Part shown: piece after piece, positions 56,091 through 56,678 of the stretch | Position numbering within the stretch: the first letter of the stretch is position 1 | Layout: every line of letters starts with the position of its first letter | Assembly: GCA_004376895.1 (NCBI GenBank) | Contig: SOIH01000118.1 | Location: forward strand, 1 to 56,678 | Source of the DNA: Anaerolineales bacterium | GTDB lineage: Bacteria; Chloroflexota; Anaerolineae; Anaerolineales; E44-bin32 | Direction: 5' to 3' | Length of the DNA: 56,678 nt | Made by a program: the position numbers and the translations under genes | The notes under the pieces: model-generated | What the model saw: only the letters and a program-made list of their open reading frames with translations | What the model was told of the DNA's origin: nothing | The model's database searches: none

Positions 56091-56262
56091 AGACCCTGCT
56101 GTGTTCGTGATGCAGCAAGAGGTTTTGAGCCAACACTTGATAAATGGGGTTCGTTGTCCGGTGGGTAACGCGATAGGCTTCGGCCAAGGCGAAAGTCACT
56201 GGTAGGATCCCGCCTGCAATAGCAGGTTCAAAATCAAGCAGCACACGGCATGGCGGGGCAGT
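56091..56262 (+). ncRNA. ssrS: Structured ncRNA candidate, 6S RNA-like architecture
   Basis: Long-range helix GGTTTTGAGCC (56121-56131)/GGTTCAAAATC (56225-56235); terminal stem CCGGTG/CACTGG, CGC/GCG, GGC-TTCG-GCC; small 3'-side hairpin CTGC-aata-GCAG; open 5' bubble; own promoter and terminator. No covariance search run. Confidence 0.5.
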
Positions 56263-56272
56263 AATTATTAAT

Positions 56273-56304
56273 AGCGGTGGAGATCTCTCCACCGCTTTAA
56301 TATT
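56273..56304 (+). terminator. Intrinsic terminator downstream of the ncRNA candidate
   Basis: AGCGGTGGAG (56273-56282)-ATCT-CTCCACCGCT (56287-56296), followed by TTAATATT. Confidence 0.75.
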
Positions 56305-56419
56305 AATCCGTCATGGTTATCCTGAGGTGAGTATCGATTTATAGATGAGGCCCCGGAACGGTGTCAAATCAATAGGTGTGGGGAATCAGCCAGGAAAAAA
56401 CACACTTATGTGGTTTGGC

Positions 56420-56448
56420 TTGCGGGCCATCTTAATCTCGGGTAGACT
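56420..56448 (+). promoter_or_regulatory. Candidate recA promoter
   Basis: TTGCGG (56420-56425) - 17 nt - TAGACT (56443-56448). Confidence 0.45.
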
Positions 56449-56500
56449 TCCGTAATTCCCAAGAATTCATCCTCAGCAACATATGACAAGGTTAGAAATT

Positions 56501-56678
56501 ATGGCGGGTGAGCGTGACAAGGCGCTGGAAGCTGCAGTAAACGAGATCAAAAAGCGCTACGGCGACGGCGCAGTGATGCGGCTGGGTGAAGCGCATCATC
56601 TGGAAGTGGAAGCGATTCCTACAGGCTCACTATCGCTCGACCTCGCGCTGGGCGTGGGAGGCATCCCCCGCGGGCGCG
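56501..56678 (+). CDS. recA: Recombinase RecA, 5' portion (truncated by window end)
   Basis: Translation from ATG 56501: [59 protein letters not shown]; in-frame alternative ATG at 56483. Confidence 0.93.
   Translation, partial: MAGERDKALEAAVNEIKKRYGDGAVMRLGEAHHLEVEAIPTGSLSLDLALGVGGIPRGR

Noticed and set aside
830-56292. Numerous minus-strand and out-of-frame ORFs of 60-200 aa in the ORF track (e.g. 6042..6641 -, 9039..9584 -, 27016..27561 -, 41705..42460 -)
   Set aside because: They lie antisense or out of frame within well-supported genes and have low-complexity, motif-free translations; typical shadow ORFs.
1-56678. CRISPR arrays, tRNA or rRNA genes, IS elements/transposases, prophage genes
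   Set aside because: No repeat-spacer pattern, cloverleaf, rRNA segment or transposase/integrase-like ORF was recognised.

Overview
The window reads as a chromosomal segment of a Chloroflexota/Anaerolineae-like bacterium; this taxonomic call is inference from protein flavour only. It opens with an ECF sigma/anti-sigma pair, a small membrane protein, an M14-type lipoprotein peptidase and a Ser/Thr kinase with a TolB-like propeller. From folD (5.8 kb) to about 54.0 kb nearly everything is co-directional and forms a large purine-catabolism island. It encodes an 8-oxoguanine-deaminase-like amidohydrolase, adenine deaminase, a GntR regulator, two different carbamoyltransferases (PyrB-like and YgeW-like), carbamate kinase, a BMP-type nucleoside ABC transporter, two fold-type II PLP enzymes, a dihydropyrimidinase, three molybdenum hydroxylases of three different architectures, a PreT-PreA-like (DPD-like) Fe-S flavoprotein, SsnA, XdhC-like protein, YqeB and a YqeC-MocA fusion. 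The last four genes point to Moco/labile-selenium maturation. An F420 module (NpdG-like, CofE, PPOX, FbiB-like nitroreductase, CofD, CofC, LLM/Mer-like) is embedded in the middle. The island is followed by aspS and the 5' end of recA. The strongest non-coding observations are: (i) a ribosome-type transcription attenuator upstream of aspS, with a 28-codon, apparently leaderless leader ORF (MVVQGSRLLVLNNNPDPNRHRAWGSLMK), an 11-bp antiterminator and a mutually exclusive terminator; (ii) a self-contained 6S-like ncRNA gene between aspS and recA; (iii) a structured leader resembling the Moco riboswitch core upstream of a Mo-hydroxylase operon; (iv) a degraded SsnA-type pseudogene; (v) a 570-aa uncharacterised protein with nucleoside-phosphorylase-like C-terminal motifs. 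All family assignments are by eye from motifs; no searches were run.
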